A DNA stretch of 14,118 bases from assembly GCA_964561535.1 (NCBI GenBank), contig CAZLPZ010000038.1, positions 1 to 14,118 on the forward strand, written 5' to 3'. Positions 1 to 7,212 of this stretch are shown here, piece by piece. How positions within the stretch are numbered: the first letter of the stretch is position 1; the number at the start of each line of letters is the position of its first letter. The notes under the pieces are model-generated. The model did not search any database and was not told the origin of the DNA. It saw only the letters and a program-made list of their open reading frames with translations. Both the position numbers and the translations under genes were made by a program. Origin of the DNA: CAZLPZ01 sp964561535. GTDB lineage: Bacteria; Pseudomonadota; Alphaproteobacteria; Micavibrionales; Micavibrionaceae.

Positions 1-819
1 ACGTTCCATTCGGAACAGGCCATTAAATACGGCACCAATATGGTGGGCGGCGTGACGCCAGGCAAGGGGGGCACCGAACATCTGGGCCTGCCCGTGTTTG
101 ACACCGTCTATGACGCGCGCAAAAAAACCGGGTGCAACGCATCGGTCATTTATGTGCCGCCACCATTCGCAGCGGACGCGATTCTCGAGGCCGTTGATGC
201 CGGGATCGAACTTGTCGTCTGTATCACAGAAGGGATCCCGGTGCTGGATATGGTGCGGGTGAAACGCGGATTGACGGGCACGAAAACACGTTTGATTGGG
301 CCGAACTGCCCCGGCATCATCACGCCGGATGAATGCAAAATTGGGATTATGCCGGGTCATATTCACCGTCGCGGGAAAATTGGGATTGTATCGCGTTCGG
401 GCACGTTGACGTATGAAGCCGTCGCGCAAACAACGGCCGCTGGCTTGGGTCAATCGACCTGTATCGGCATTGGCGGTGACCCGGTGAACGGAACGAACTT
501 TATCGATTGCCTCGATATGTTCCTGAATGACCCGGAAACAGAAGCCATCATCATGATTGGTGAAATCGGGGGACCTGCGGAAATTGAGGCGGCCGAATAT
601 TATAAGGCATCGAAAATTAAAAAACCAATCGCCGGGTTTATTGCCGGGTCCACGGCGCCCAAAGGTAAACGTATGGGCCATGCGGGCGCGATCATTTCGG
701 GTGGGGCCGATACAGCCGAAGCCAAATTTGACGCGATGCGTGCGGCCGGTTTCACAATCGCCGACAGCCCCGCAGGATTGGGCCAAGCCATTTTGAAAGC
801 GATGGGCAAAGCCGCGTAA
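1..819 (+). CDS. sucD: Succinyl-CoA synthetase (ADP-forming) alpha subunit, 5'-truncated by window edge
   Basis: This is the alpha subunit of succinyl-CoA synthetase, the TCA-cycle enzyme that interconverts succinyl-CoA and succinate with substrate-level phosphorylation, working with SucB/SucC in the cytoplasm. The frame is open from base 1 (TFHSEQAIKYGTNMVGG), so the true start lies upstream. About 272 residues are visible against a usual length near 290, so only about 18 are missing. The N-terminal part is the CoA-binding Rossmann domain (GGVTPGKGG, then VIYVPPPFAADAI). The ligase domain follows (GPNCPGII, SRSGTLTYE, GIGGDPVNGT). The phosphorylated active-site histidine is in MGHAGAIISGG, codon 679-681. 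The stop is TAA at 817-819. The partner sucC would be expected immediately upstream, outside the window. The identification is secure; an ATG at base 40 is internal and not the start. Confidence 0.97.
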   Translation, partial: TFHSEQAIKYGTNMVGGVTPGKGGTEHLGLPVFDTVYDARKKTGCNASVIYVPPPFAADAILEAVDAGIELVVCITEGIPVLDMVRVKRGLTGTKTRLIGPNCPGIITPDECKIGIMPGHIHRRGKIGIVSRSGTLTYEAVAQTTAAGLGQSTCIGIGGDPVNGTNFIDCLDMFLNDPETEAIIMIGEIGGPAEIEAAEYYKASKIKKPIAGFIAGSTAPKGKRMGHAGAIISGGADTAEAKFDAMRAAGFTIADSPAGLGQAILKAMGKAA

Positions 820-826
820 AAACCCA

Positions 827-872
827 TCTCCCAACGGGAGAGGGAGACACCCAAGGACTGTTTGGCCTTGGG
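827..872. repeat. Two-hairpin palindromic intergenic element
   Basis: Two perfect hairpins lie back to back between sucD and the Nudix gene. The first has stem TCTCCC/GGGAGA with loop AAC at 827-841. The second has stem CCCAAGG/CCTTGGG with a 9-base loop at 850-872. The purine-rich GGTGAGGGGG just after it (875-885) acts as the ribosome binding site of the Nudix gene. There is no T-tract, so a classic intrinsic terminator is unlikely. The layout resembles dispersed REP-like palindromes of proteobacteria, but no second copy is present in this window, so the repeat status is inferred. Confidence 0.5.
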
Positions 873-887
873 AAGGTGAGGGGGGAC

Positions 888-1433
888 ATGACCCAACATT
901 ATTCCAAATTCTTAAACCGCACCCAAGTTGGCCAGGGCGGGCGCAGTACGTTATCGCGCGTTGAATATGCGTTTGATGAAACATCGGATGATGAAAATAA
1001 ATTCACGTTTGATCTGTATGAACTGCGTGCTAGTGCGGCGGTTGTGCCCGTGGATGATCACGGTAATATTTATTTGTTGAATGAATTTGCGCCGGGTGTG
1101 GGTGAGTGGCAAATCACGCTGGCGCGTGGCGGTATTGACCCAGGCGAGACGGCGATCGATTGCGCGCGGCGCGAAGGTGTGGAAGAAATGGGGTTGTCGT
1201 GTACGACTCTTGACCCATTATGGGCTGGGTATATGGCAGCGAACGCATCCAATTGGCATGTCACCGTTTTTATCGGGCGCGGGATCACCGCCGTTCCACG
1301 CGTGGGCGGCGACGAAGTTTATCCCATGGATGTGATTAAAATGCCGCTGGCTGATGCGGTGGCAAAAGTCATGTCGGGCGAGATTAAAAACGCCGTCGCG
1401 GCGCTCGCGATTATGATGATTGCCCAAAAATAA
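888..1433 (+). CDS. Nudix hydrolase, NudE/ADP-ribose pyrophosphatase-like
   Basis: A 181-residue Nudix hydrolase that probably cleaves a nucleoside-diphosphate-linked substrate such as ADP-ribose or NADH into two phosphate products in the cytoplasm. The Nudix box spans residues 81-103 and fits G-x5-E-x7-RE-x2-EE-x-G-x (GGIDPGE ... RREGVEEMGL), with the metal-binding pair Glu99-Glu100. The one departure is Gly in the position after RE that is usually hydrophobic. The EFAPGVGEWQITLARGGIDPGE stretch resembles NudE more than dNTP-cleaning MutT types. I chose ATG 888 because it sits just after GGTGAGGGGG; an in-frame GTG at 876 would put the start inside that ribosome binding site. The gene is 68 bp downstream of sucD and converges with the F420-ligase-like gene, with only 6 bp between the stop codons. 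The substrate cannot be set from sequence. Confidence 0.88.
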   Translation: MTQHYSKFLNRTQVGQGGRSTLSRVEYAFDETSDDENKFTFDLYELRASAAVVPVDDHGNIYLLNEFAPGVGEWQITLARGGIDPGETAIDCARREGVEEMGLSCTTLDPLWAGYMAANASNWHVTVFIGRGITAVPRVGGDEVYPMDVIKMPLADAVAKVMSGEIKNAVAALAIMMIAQK

Positions 1434-1439
1434 AAAAAA

Positions 1440-2105
1440 CTAAGGTTGTTTTTCTTTCTCACTTAAGGCTTTTAAAAGCGGCTCATACATATCGCGATCA
1501 TACGGTATTGCAATTTCGGGTGTTGTATCGTGCGGCGTGAACACAACATCCGCGCCGGCTGCAATGGCGATGGGTTGGCATTCATCCGCCTCGCCCATCA
1601 TCAATACACACGCGGCAGCGATCGCATCAGCGATATTCACTTTGGTCGATTTTAACGGGCGGCCAAATAAATCGTTGTCACCAACGCGGTCGTGTACGCC
1701 GTGAAATCCACAGCACGCCAACGCGACGCCGACCACACCATTGCGGAGTGGGGCGGACCGTGAATCGGTCATTACTAAACCAAATTCTGCGTGGCCAACG
1801 GACGCCACCAATTCGTGATACAACGCGAATAAACTGGCCGCCGGGTCTTTTGGGTATAAAATAAATGATCCATCCGGTGAATTCGATTCATCAATCCCAG
1901 CGGATAAAATCATGACACCGCGCGTCACCGTCAGCATCGATCCATACCCAATATCCCCTACGATAAAATCGGCATCGGCTCGCGCGATAGTATGCTTATC
2001 TGTGCCGCCGCGGGGGTGCAGGTTGTGTTCTGAGATTGAAAATATCTTTGACGTGATCGCGACAATCGCGCTGCGCGGAATTGTATGTTCAGGCAAATGA
2101 TCCAT
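1440..2105 (-). CDS. Coenzyme F420:L-glutamate ligase (CofE/FbiB)-like protein
   Basis: A protein of the F420_ligase family (CofE type). In F420 producers these enzymes add gamma-linked glutamates to F420-0 using GTP. Family signs are the AIVAITSKIFSISE strand near the N terminus, DSRSAPLRNGVVGVALACCGF in the middle, and the NDLFGRPLKSTKVNIADAIAAA block that matches the CofE pattern of D-x-FGR-x-L followed by an acidic helix. ATG 2105 is the first conventional start, but the 20 codons before it, in the same frame, encode what looks like the normal family N terminus (PIKTRIFQIGERLCPF). The true start is therefore probably near 2165; see the entry at 2106-2165. The gene follows chpT in the same frame and is likely co-transcribed. 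Nothing else for F420 biosynthesis is in this window, so the substrate may be another gamma-glutamyl acceptor. Confidence 0.8.
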   Translation of the reverse strand: MDHLPEHTIPRSAIVAITSKIFSISEHNLHPRGGTDKHTIARADADFIVGDIGYGSMLTVTRGVMILSAGIDESNSPDGSFILYPKDPAASLFALYHELVASVGHAEFGLVMTDSRSAPLRNGVVGVALACCGFHGVHDRVGDNDLFGRPLKSTKVNIADAIAAACVLMMGEADECQPIAIAAGADVVFTPHDTTPEIAIPYDRDMYEPLLKALSEKEKQP

Positions 2106-2165
2106 AACAAACGGGCATAACCGCTCGCCAATTTGAAAAATGCGGGTTTTGATGGGGGTGATAAT
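2106..2165 (-). other. In-frame N-terminal extension of the F420-ligase-like gene without a standard start codon
   Basis: Reading upstream from ATG 2105 on the minus strand, the frame stays open for 25 codons until the TAA stop of chpT at 2178-2180. Its residues (ITPIKTRIFQIGERLCPFV) look like the conserved beginning of CofE-family proteins. There is no ATG, GTG or TTG in this stretch. An ATT at 2163-2165 would give M-ITPIKTRIF. ATG 2105 has no convincing ribosome binding site. Possible explanations are an ATT start, a point mutation or sequencing error that destroyed an ATG, or read-through from chpT. Confidence 0.6.
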
Positions 2166-2177
2166 TAACGGGAAGTT

Positions 2178-2837
2178 TTATGCTCCTGTACCTTTATACG
2201 TCAACGCCATCACAACCTTGCCGTCCGATTTTTCGCGTACGGTGACGGTGAACCCATATGTTTGACCAATCAACCCGACCATCAACGGATGAACCATGCG
2301 TGGATCAAGGAGCGCTGTATCGATTGTACCATCAAGCGCAGATTCAACACCCTCGCGGATCGTTGCGTCTTGTCCCATCGCCGTGAAGAGTGTTTCGTTG
2401 TCTCCGCCTGCATCAACCAAAATCATGCCGCCGCGCGGCAAACATTCCCCCGATAATAACAGGCAGAGCATTAGCATCTTGCAAAACACAGGGACTTTGG
2501 GATCAATCCCTAATGGGCCAAAGGGGTCCCATGCCTGGCGAATTTTGGCATCACCCGAAATATATTTGGCGTATGTTCGTTGAACGTCTTCGGGTTTGAT
2601 ATTGGGGTCACGGCCGCCCGCACCGTATGCGAGGCGAAATGCCGCCAGTTTTGCGTTGGCCTGGTTTGATGAATATTCGATCAACTTCATGGCTTCATCG
2701 TCCATGCCATTACCACCTCCCAGTTCGCCGACCAGTTCAATGCCATTGCCAATCGCACCGATGGGCGAAATGAGATCGTGGCAGATACGCGAGGCGAGAT
2801 GTTCTAAGATGGCTGTGGTATCAGGGGTGGCGGGCAT
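2178..2837 (-). CDS. chpT: Histidine phosphotransferase ChpT (CtrA phosphorelay)
   Basis: A 219-residue homologue of ChpT, the cytoplasmic phosphotransferase that passes phosphate from the hybrid kinase CckA to the response regulator CtrA and to CpdR, and so controls the alphaproteobacterial cell cycle and motility. The phosphoaccepting histidine is His20 in ASRICHDLISPIGAIGNGIE, the hallmark of the four-helix dimerisation domain. The rest is a degenerate ATPase-like fold (for example VPVFCKMLMLCLLLSGECLP and VHPLMVGLIGQTYGF) without kinase N/G boxes, as expected for a phosphotransferase rather than a kinase. The start is ATG 2837; an RBS is weak (TGGAC about 10 bases upstream). A strong promoter lies 44-72 bp upstream. 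The F420-ligase-like gene follows directly in the same frame. Family assignment is confident; the cckA and ctrA genes are not in the window. Confidence 0.88.
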   Translation of the reverse strand: MPATPDTTAILEHLASRICHDLISPIGAIGNGIELVGELGGGNGMDDEAMKLIEYSSNQANAKLAAFRLAYGAGGRDPNIKPEDVQRTYAKYISGDAKIRQAWDPFGPLGIDPKVPVFCKMLMLCLLLSGECLPRGGMILVDAGGDNETLFTAMGQDATIREGVESALDGTIDTALLDPRMVHPLMVGLIGQTYGFTVTVREKSDGKVVMALTYKGTGA

Positions 2838-2880
2838 GAGAAAAGTCCAATGATATAAAGTGATTCGCTATAATTTTTTG

Positions 2881-2909
2881 ATTATAACGGCTTTAGATCG
2901 ATCTGACAA
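2881..2909 (-). promoter_or_regulatory. Sigma70-type promoter of chpT with internal palindrome and adjacent GANTC site
   Basis: On the minus strand, a -35 box TTGTCA (2904-2909) is followed by a 17-bp spacer and a perfect -10 box TATAAT (2881-2886). Transcription would start near 2874, giving a leader of about 37 nt to ATG 2837. The spacer contains the perfect 10-bp palindrome AGATCGATCT (2895-2904). A GANTC site (GATTC, 2862-2866) lies just downstream of the predicted start point, so CcrM methylation could affect early transcription. This was read by eye and is not experimentally supported. Confidence 0.65.
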
Positions 2910-2927
2910 ATGGGGGTCTTGATGGAA

Positions 2928-3239
2928 TTATGCTGTAATGTCGAGAACACTGCCGCGTCGAATGGAAGATGTTCCGGCATTTGTACTGGAACTGGTTCTT
3001 TTTTCAATCAATTCCAAAGCACGTTGACGCAAATCTTCGCTGCTTGAATCGTCCAAATTTGCCGTATTTCTTATGGATTCCGTGCGTGCAGACGAAGATC
3101 TTTCGGAAGTACGCGATTCTTGGTCACGCGCATCTTTAATTTTTTCGGATCGATCGGTCTCGGTCCGTTTTGGGGTAGAGGTCGTTTGTGAAGATTGTAA
3201 TTGTACGTTTTGTTGGGCCGCGCGAACTGTGTCAACCAT
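2928..3239 (-). CDS. Small hydrophilic Ser/Thr/Arg-rich protein, probably disordered
   Basis: A 103-residue protein I do not recognise. It is very rich in Ser, Thr, Arg, Gln, Asp and Glu, with almost no hydrophobic residues before the short helix-like piece EDLRQRALELIEKR (about residues 69-82) and the C-terminal SIRRGSVLDITA. It has no signal peptide, membrane segment or cysteine. The composition suggests an intrinsically disordered cytoplasmic protein. The start at ATG 3239 is supported by AAGGGGA 6-8 bases upstream. It runs divergently from the DUF2336 gene across a 243-bp AT-rich gap, and chpT lies downstream on the same strand but behind its own promoter. DUF2336 genes of alphaproteobacteria often sit near motility genes, so a motility-linked role is possible, but nothing here shows it. 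Confidence 0.7.
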   Translation of the reverse strand: MVDTVRAAQQNVQLQSSQTTSTPKRTETDRSEKIKDARDQESRTSERSSSARTESIRNTANLDDSSSEDLRQRALELIEKRTSSSTNAGTSSIRRGSVLDITA

Positions 3240-3380
3240 CGTTTGATCCCCTTATTAAGATATATTCCCATTTACAAGGATACATCCTAAACGATTAAAA
3301 TGGTCTTAGGGAGGGGGATAATTCAATGAATAAACCGGGGGGTGGGGTATTCGAAAGAATATAGTTTAATGAATAAAATT

Positions 3381-3395
3381 TTAACTAAATTCTAA
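3381..3395 (+). promoter_or_regulatory. Possible CtrA-like half-site pair upstream of the DUF2336 gene
   Basis: TTAA, seven bases, then CTAA matches the CtrA consensus TTAA-N7-TTAA with one mismatch. It lies in the 243-bp AT-rich gap between the divergent 103-residue gene and the DUF2336 gene, about 90 bp before the latter. In AT-rich DNA such a match can occur by chance, so this is tentative. The same gap holds a small hairpin (TATTC-GAAA-GAATA, 3348-3361) and two copies of AATGAATAAA; no clean sigma70 promoter was found by eye. Confidence 0.25.
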
Positions 3396-3482
3396 ACAGA
3401 AATCAGTCATAATATATTTGTACATAATAACATATCTTGGGATATATAGAAAATATTCCTATAACCTTAGGCATACGATATT

Positions 3483-4604
3483 ATGAATGAGTATGATCAG
3501 AATTCTGGAACAGATTCAGAAAATGGGGTGACAATTCCCATGGCGCGTTTTCGGTCCGACTATTTATATGAACTGGCACGGCGAAAAGATCCAGAAGCGC
3601 GGCGAGAATTGGGGAATGTTGTTACCGATCTATTTATATCCGCCAAACTGTCTTTGCGCGAACAAGATATTGTTGCCGATATTTTAATAACCATGTTGAA
3701 ACAAGCCGAAAAGGATTTGCGTTTGGCTATTTCCGAGAGGCTGTCGAATTTGGAACAAGCCCCCCTTCGGGTTGTTTTGTATTTATCAAATGATGATATT
3801 GATGTGGCGCGTCCTATTTTAACATACAGTCCCGTTTTTGAAGAAATGGATATGATGCTGGTCATTGAAACGCGGGATTCAGAATATTGGCAAGCGATCG
3901 CAGCGCGTGCAGATTTGCGCGCGGCCGTCATTCGGGCCCTTGTTGAAACACGGGATGTCCCAACGGCACGGGTTCTTGTGAATAATAATGAAATTAACAT
4001 CCCTGCTGATTCATTTGCAATTTTGGGTGATATGTCCGAGACAGCGAATGATTTAAGCGTGCCGCTTTTAAAACGAAAAGATTTACCCCAGGATTTAGTT
4101 TCAAATATTTATCGTCATGTCGGCGCAACGATCCGTGAGAATTTGGAACAGGTACTTCCACCGGAGCGATGGGCTATTGTTAAGGAACATGTGGATGATG
4201 TAATCGCCGAGCATGTCGATAATGTCGTCGATAAAATAAAACCTCCTGGAGACGCGATGATGGAGGCTGCTGAAGGATTAAAAAAGAGAGGTAAGCTGAC
4301 ATTTGATGGTGTGCTTCAGGCCTTAAAGAATGATCAAATTTCTTCCTTCATCGCCCAACTTATTGTTTTTTCAGGGCTTGGGTTTAAGAAAATTCAAGAA
4401 ATGATTTCTGAAGAAGATGGTCTAAAGATGGCAGCGTTATGTCGGATTCATCGGATCGAAAAGAAAACATTTTTAAAGTTTTTTCTGATGACCCAAAAAT
4501 TGCGTCATGGAGAGCGGATGGTTGATCCCATGCATTTGAACGCGGCCTTATCAAAGTATGATTTTATGCCGATGGAAGATGCAAAGGCAATTCTTGAAAA
4601 ATAA
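3483..4604 (+). CDS. DUF2336 domain protein
   Basis: A 373-residue cytoplasmic protein of the DUF2336 family, an alpha-helical, HEAT-like group common in alphaproteobacteria and often found near flagellar or chemotaxis genes; its biochemical role is unknown. Family features are the N-terminal RFRSDYLYELARRKDPEARREL segment, helical repeats with LVIETRDSEYWQAIAARADLRAAVI near residues 123-150, and the repeated-helix unit VNNNEINIPADSFAILGDM. There is no signal peptide or membrane segment. The start is uncertain: ATG 3483 is used, but its RBS is weak. ATG 3540 (MARFRSDY) sits after GGGGTGA and begins right at the family-like region. Base composition is more AT-rich than the flanking sucD or tolB regions. 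It converges with the OmpA-like gene with only 9 bp between stops. Confidence 0.8.
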   Translation: MNEYDQNSGTDSENGVTIPMARFRSDYLYELARRKDPEARRELGNVVTDLFISAKLSLREQDIVADILITMLKQAEKDLRLAISERLSNLEQAPLRVVLYLSNDDIDVARPILTYSPVFEEMDMMLVIETRDSEYWQAIAARADLRAAVIRALVETRDVPTARVLVNNNEINIPADSFAILGDMSETANDLSVPLLKRKDLPQDLVSNIYRHVGATIRENLEQVLPPERWAIVKEHVDDVIAEHVDNVVDKIKPPGDAMMEAAEGLKKRGKLTFDGVLQALKNDQISSFIAQLIVFSGLGFKKIQEMISEEDGLKMAALCRIHRIEKKTFLKFFLMTQKLRHGERMVDPMHLNAALSKYDFMPMEDAKAILEK

Positions 4605-4613
4605 ATAGTGGCT

Positions 4614-6398
4614 TTATCGAATAACCAAATCAACCCGATCGGGCGGTGTTAGATCGATTGGGGCTCCCAGAACTTTTAATTCAATGCGTTCTGATGTAAT
4701 TCCTTGCGATTTTAAATAGTCACGAACGGCAAGACCGCGAGCTAATGCCACACGTCGATCACTGTTTTGTTCATTGTTCAGAGGCGATGCATAAGATCTG
4801 ATTTCGATATGGCGTGTGAGATCATGGGCGAGGGGAGACAGGGCCTCATCGTCAATTTGACTGCGTTGGGTTTGTGATAAATCGGTCAAGCCGCGTTCAA
4901 AAATAATTTTTTGTGGATCATTCTCCGTTGATGGTAATAATTTGGGTGTATTTTCTGAAGGAACAGGAATTTTTATTCCCTTTGTTTCGGGAAGATATTG
5001 GGGCGTGGGGTTTGGTAATGTGTGTATCGGTTTTATTTCAGGTGATTTTGAACCAAAAGGTTGTGGTGTCATTGTCAGTACGGCACGGTTTAAATCATCT
5101 TCGCTGATGGGCGAGAGATGGCCGTCCAAAGCTTTTGATAAGTCATCCAGGGACGCAGGGGGAGCGGGGGGGTGTGTGGGCTTTAACCGTGCCGGTGGAC
5201 TTAACTTTGTGTTATCCATGACATCATCAATAAAATCAGGGGGAGGTAATTCATTCCCCTTGGCAGTTTTGAGAGTTGTTTTTGTTCCCTTATTAAACAG
5301 AACGCGATGTTCAGATTCTTTAACGGCGCGGAATTCCCCTGTTTCTTTATCACGGCTGTAAATCATAACGCGTGGGTTTTGTTCAACAATTCGTTTGATT
5401 GTAGGAGAAGGGGATTTAATGGGTTTTTTGGAAATAATGGGGGTTGGCTTAAGGATGCGTTCTTGTGGAGGAGGTTCTTGTGGGACGTTTTTTGGGGGTG
5501 CGGATTCTAAACTTTGTGACTCTTTTATAGAGTCACCTGATTTTTGAATTTTTTCGGAAGATATTGGGTTTAAATTTGGAGCTTGTTTTTGATTTTCTAC
5601 TGGCAGTGGGCGCAGGCCGGGACCGTCAAGAATAGGTTGTGCCAGGCCAGCGGGCTTTTGACGACGCGGTGCGGGGGGAAGAATGGGTGGAGTCGTTTTC
5701 TGAAGAGGAGAAGATTTTAGGTTTGGGGTGTCTGCCGCCGTTGATGGAGATGAAGGCAAAATCGAGCTGATCGGCGGATCAATTGTGCGGGCTGGGTGTT
5801 TTAAAAGATCATCGGGGCTTAAGGCCGGTGTTATTGCCCTGTTGGGAATTTCTGTCAGGGGAGCAATTGGGTGTTCTGATCTGCGTTCAAGAATAACGGG
5901 CGAACCAGGGGGGACCATTGATTGTTCGCTTGGCGAAAGAACATTGGGTGGCCGCGGAATATCACCTTTCACGCCCGGAGGAGGGGTCGGTACAAGATCT
6001 AAATCTTTTGATTTCGTGTTGTGTACGGGCATAGGAGGGGGAAGAGGTTTTTGAATGACGCGGGGTTTTTCGGTCACACGTACCTTTTCAGATTCGGGTT
6101 CAGGTGTTTTTTGTTGTGGAATTGTGTCAGGAGCAGAAATCACCGGTTCAGGGAGGTTCTCGGGGGGTACAAGGGGTGTAATCGGCGTGATTGATTCAGC
6201 GGGAGCAACCGGTATGACTGGCTTTGCAGGTGTTGTGCTTAAATCTGCCGGTCCTGCAAATAAGGGCGGGGGCATGTATTCGGCGGAATAGGCGGGTACG
6301 GCCCCGATCATCAGAGCGGCAACGATAGCCGAGGCTGTCACCCCTCGTTTGTGACAAGAAGGGTGAAAATGGAACTTATTTTTTCCCCACACGGTCAA
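4614..6398 (-). CDS. Proline-rich periplasmic protein with C-terminal OmpA-like domain
   Basis: A 594-residue exported protein. Residues 1-39 form a signal peptide with a long basic N-region (CHKRG), a hydrophobic core (SAIVAALMIGAV) and a likely cut after AYSA. About residues 45-480 are a low-complexity linker very rich in Pro, Ser and Lys, long enough to span the periplasm. The last 95 or so residues are an OmpA-like domain (HIEIRSYASPLNNEQN ... RRVALARGLAVRDYLKSQGI ... DRVDLVIR). The usual peptidoglycan-contacting Asp of the HTD motif is replaced (SYAS), while the Arg in ALARGLAV is kept, so peptidoglycan binding may be altered. The start is TTG 6398, the only one that keeps the basic N-region; GGGAG lies 10 bases upstream. 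Five bases separate it from the suhB stop, which implies co-transcription. No beta-barrel is visible. Confidence 0.82.
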   Translation of the reverse strand: MTVWGKNKFHFHPSCHKRGVTASAIVAALMIGAVPAYSAEYMPPPLFAGPADLSTTPAKPVIPVAPAESITPITPLVPPENLPEPVISAPDTIPQQKTPEPESEKVRVTEKPRVIQKPLPPPMPVHNTKSKDLDLVPTPPPGVKGDIPRPPNVLSPSEQSMVPPGSPVILERRSEHPIAPLTEIPNRAITPALSPDDLLKHPARTIDPPISSILPSSPSTAADTPNLKSSPLQKTTPPILPPAPRRQKPAGLAQPILDGPGLRPLPVENQKQAPNLNPISSEKIQKSGDSIKESQSLESAPPKNVPQEPPPQERILKPTPIISKKPIKSPSPTIKRIVEQNPRVMIYSRDKETGEFRAVKESEHRVLFNKGTKTTLKTAKGNELPPPDFIDDVMDNTKLSPPARLKPTHPPAPPASLDDLSKALDGHLSPISEDDLNRAVLTMTPQPFGSKSPEIKPIHTLPNPTPQYLPETKGIKIPVPSENTPKLLPSTENDPQKIIFERGLTDLSQTQRSQIDDEALSPLAHDLTRHIEIRSYASPLNNEQNSDRRVALARGLAVRDYLKSQGITSERIELKVLGAPIDLTPPDRVDLVIR

Positions 6399-6403
6399 AA
6401 TAA

Positions 6404-7192
6404 TTAAACTCCCAAAGAATCTTTCAGTTTTTGCATTAAGTGCGCATTCGCGGCCAGCATTCCAGGTTCATTTTTCATGATACTGATTTGGTCTATTTCA
6501 ATTGTACTGCCACCCGCTTCTTTGACCAAGACTATTCCGGCGGCGGCATCCCAGATTTTAAAATCTGTTTGAATATGGCAATCAAATCGCCCGGCTGCGA
6601 CGTACGCCAAATCCAGCGCCATACTGCCTGTTGATCGGTATCGATAAAAATGGGTTGTAACCTTTTCCATGATTTTTGAAAAGGCCTGGTAATCTTTGTG
6701 CCATGGCATATATCCGCTCATCCCGGTGATGGATGCGTTTAATTCTTTACGGCCCGAGGCGCGAATGCGGCGGTCATTCATATACGCGCCGCCTCCTTTT
6801 TCCGCATAAAACATTTCTTGTTTGACGGCATCGAATATAACGCCGGCAACCATTTCGCCTTGGCGTTCCAATCCAATTGAAATCGCCCAATGGGGAATAC
6901 CGTGGAGGAAATTTGACGTTCCGTCCAAAGGGTCAATGATAAACCGGAACTCGGCTTTTTGATCGCCAACCGCCCCGCTTTCTTCCATCAAAAACGCGTA
7001 ATCAGGGCGCGCCTTGGACAGTTCGGCATGCAAAATTTGTTCGGCGCGTTTATCGGCGGCCGATACAAAATCACCTGGTCCCTTGACCGAGACTTGCAAT
7101 TGTTCAACCTCGCCGAAATCGCGGAGCAAGGTTTTCGCGGCTTTTTCGGCCGCACGGGTCATAACAGAAAGGATTGGAGATAGGCCGGGCAT
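6404..7192 (-). CDS. suhB: Inositol monophosphatase family protein (SuhB)
   Basis: A 262-residue inositol-1-monophosphatase-family enzyme, a Mg2+-dependent phosphatase that dephosphorylates inositol monophosphates or related sugar phosphates; E. coli SuhB also acts in rRNA transcription antitermination. Metal-binding motifs are complete: Glu70-Glu71 in FLMEES, IDPLDGTSNF with Asp87 and Asp90, and WDAAAG with Asp215. The N terminus (MPGLSPILSVMTRAAEKAAKTLLRDFGE in outline) is the usual alphaproteobacterial SuhB beginning, which supports ATG 7192 over the internal ATG at 7162. An AAGG about 10 bases upstream is a modest RBS. It lies 20 bp after the dciA-like gene and 5 bp before the OmpA-like gene on the same strand. 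Whether its main role is enzymatic or regulatory cannot be told from sequence. Confidence 0.93.
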   Translation of the reverse strand: MPGLSPILSVMTRAAEKAAKTLLRDFGEVEQLQVSVKGPGDFVSAADKRAEQILHAELSKARPDYAFLMEESGAVGDQKAEFRFIIDPLDGTSNFLHGIPHWAISIGLERQGEMVAGVIFDAVKQEMFYAEKGGGAYMNDRRIRASGRKELNASITGMSGYMPWHKDYQAFSKIMEKVTTHFYRYRSTGSMALDLAYVAAGRFDCHIQTDFKIWDAAAGIVLVKEAGGSTIEIDQISIMKNEPGMLAANAHLMQKLKDSLGV

Positions 7193-7212
7193 AGATAAAG
7201 AACCTTTTGGGT

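Noticed and set aside
2178..2837. chpT and the F420-ligase gene as one fused protein
   Set aside because: They are in the same frame, but a TAA separates them and ChpT has a normal family end; read-through is only one of several options and is noted as such.
3348..3361. Small hairpin TATTC-GAAA-GAATA as a terminator
   Set aside because: The stem is only five mostly A-T pairs, there is no T-tract, and it lies in a divergent gap where no gene ends.
4942..6291. Several open plus-strand frames opposite the OmpA-like gene
   Set aside because: They are Gly/Val-rich mirror images of the proline-rich minus-strand protein, with no family features and no ribosome binding sites; the minus-strand frame has a signal peptide and an OmpA-like domain.
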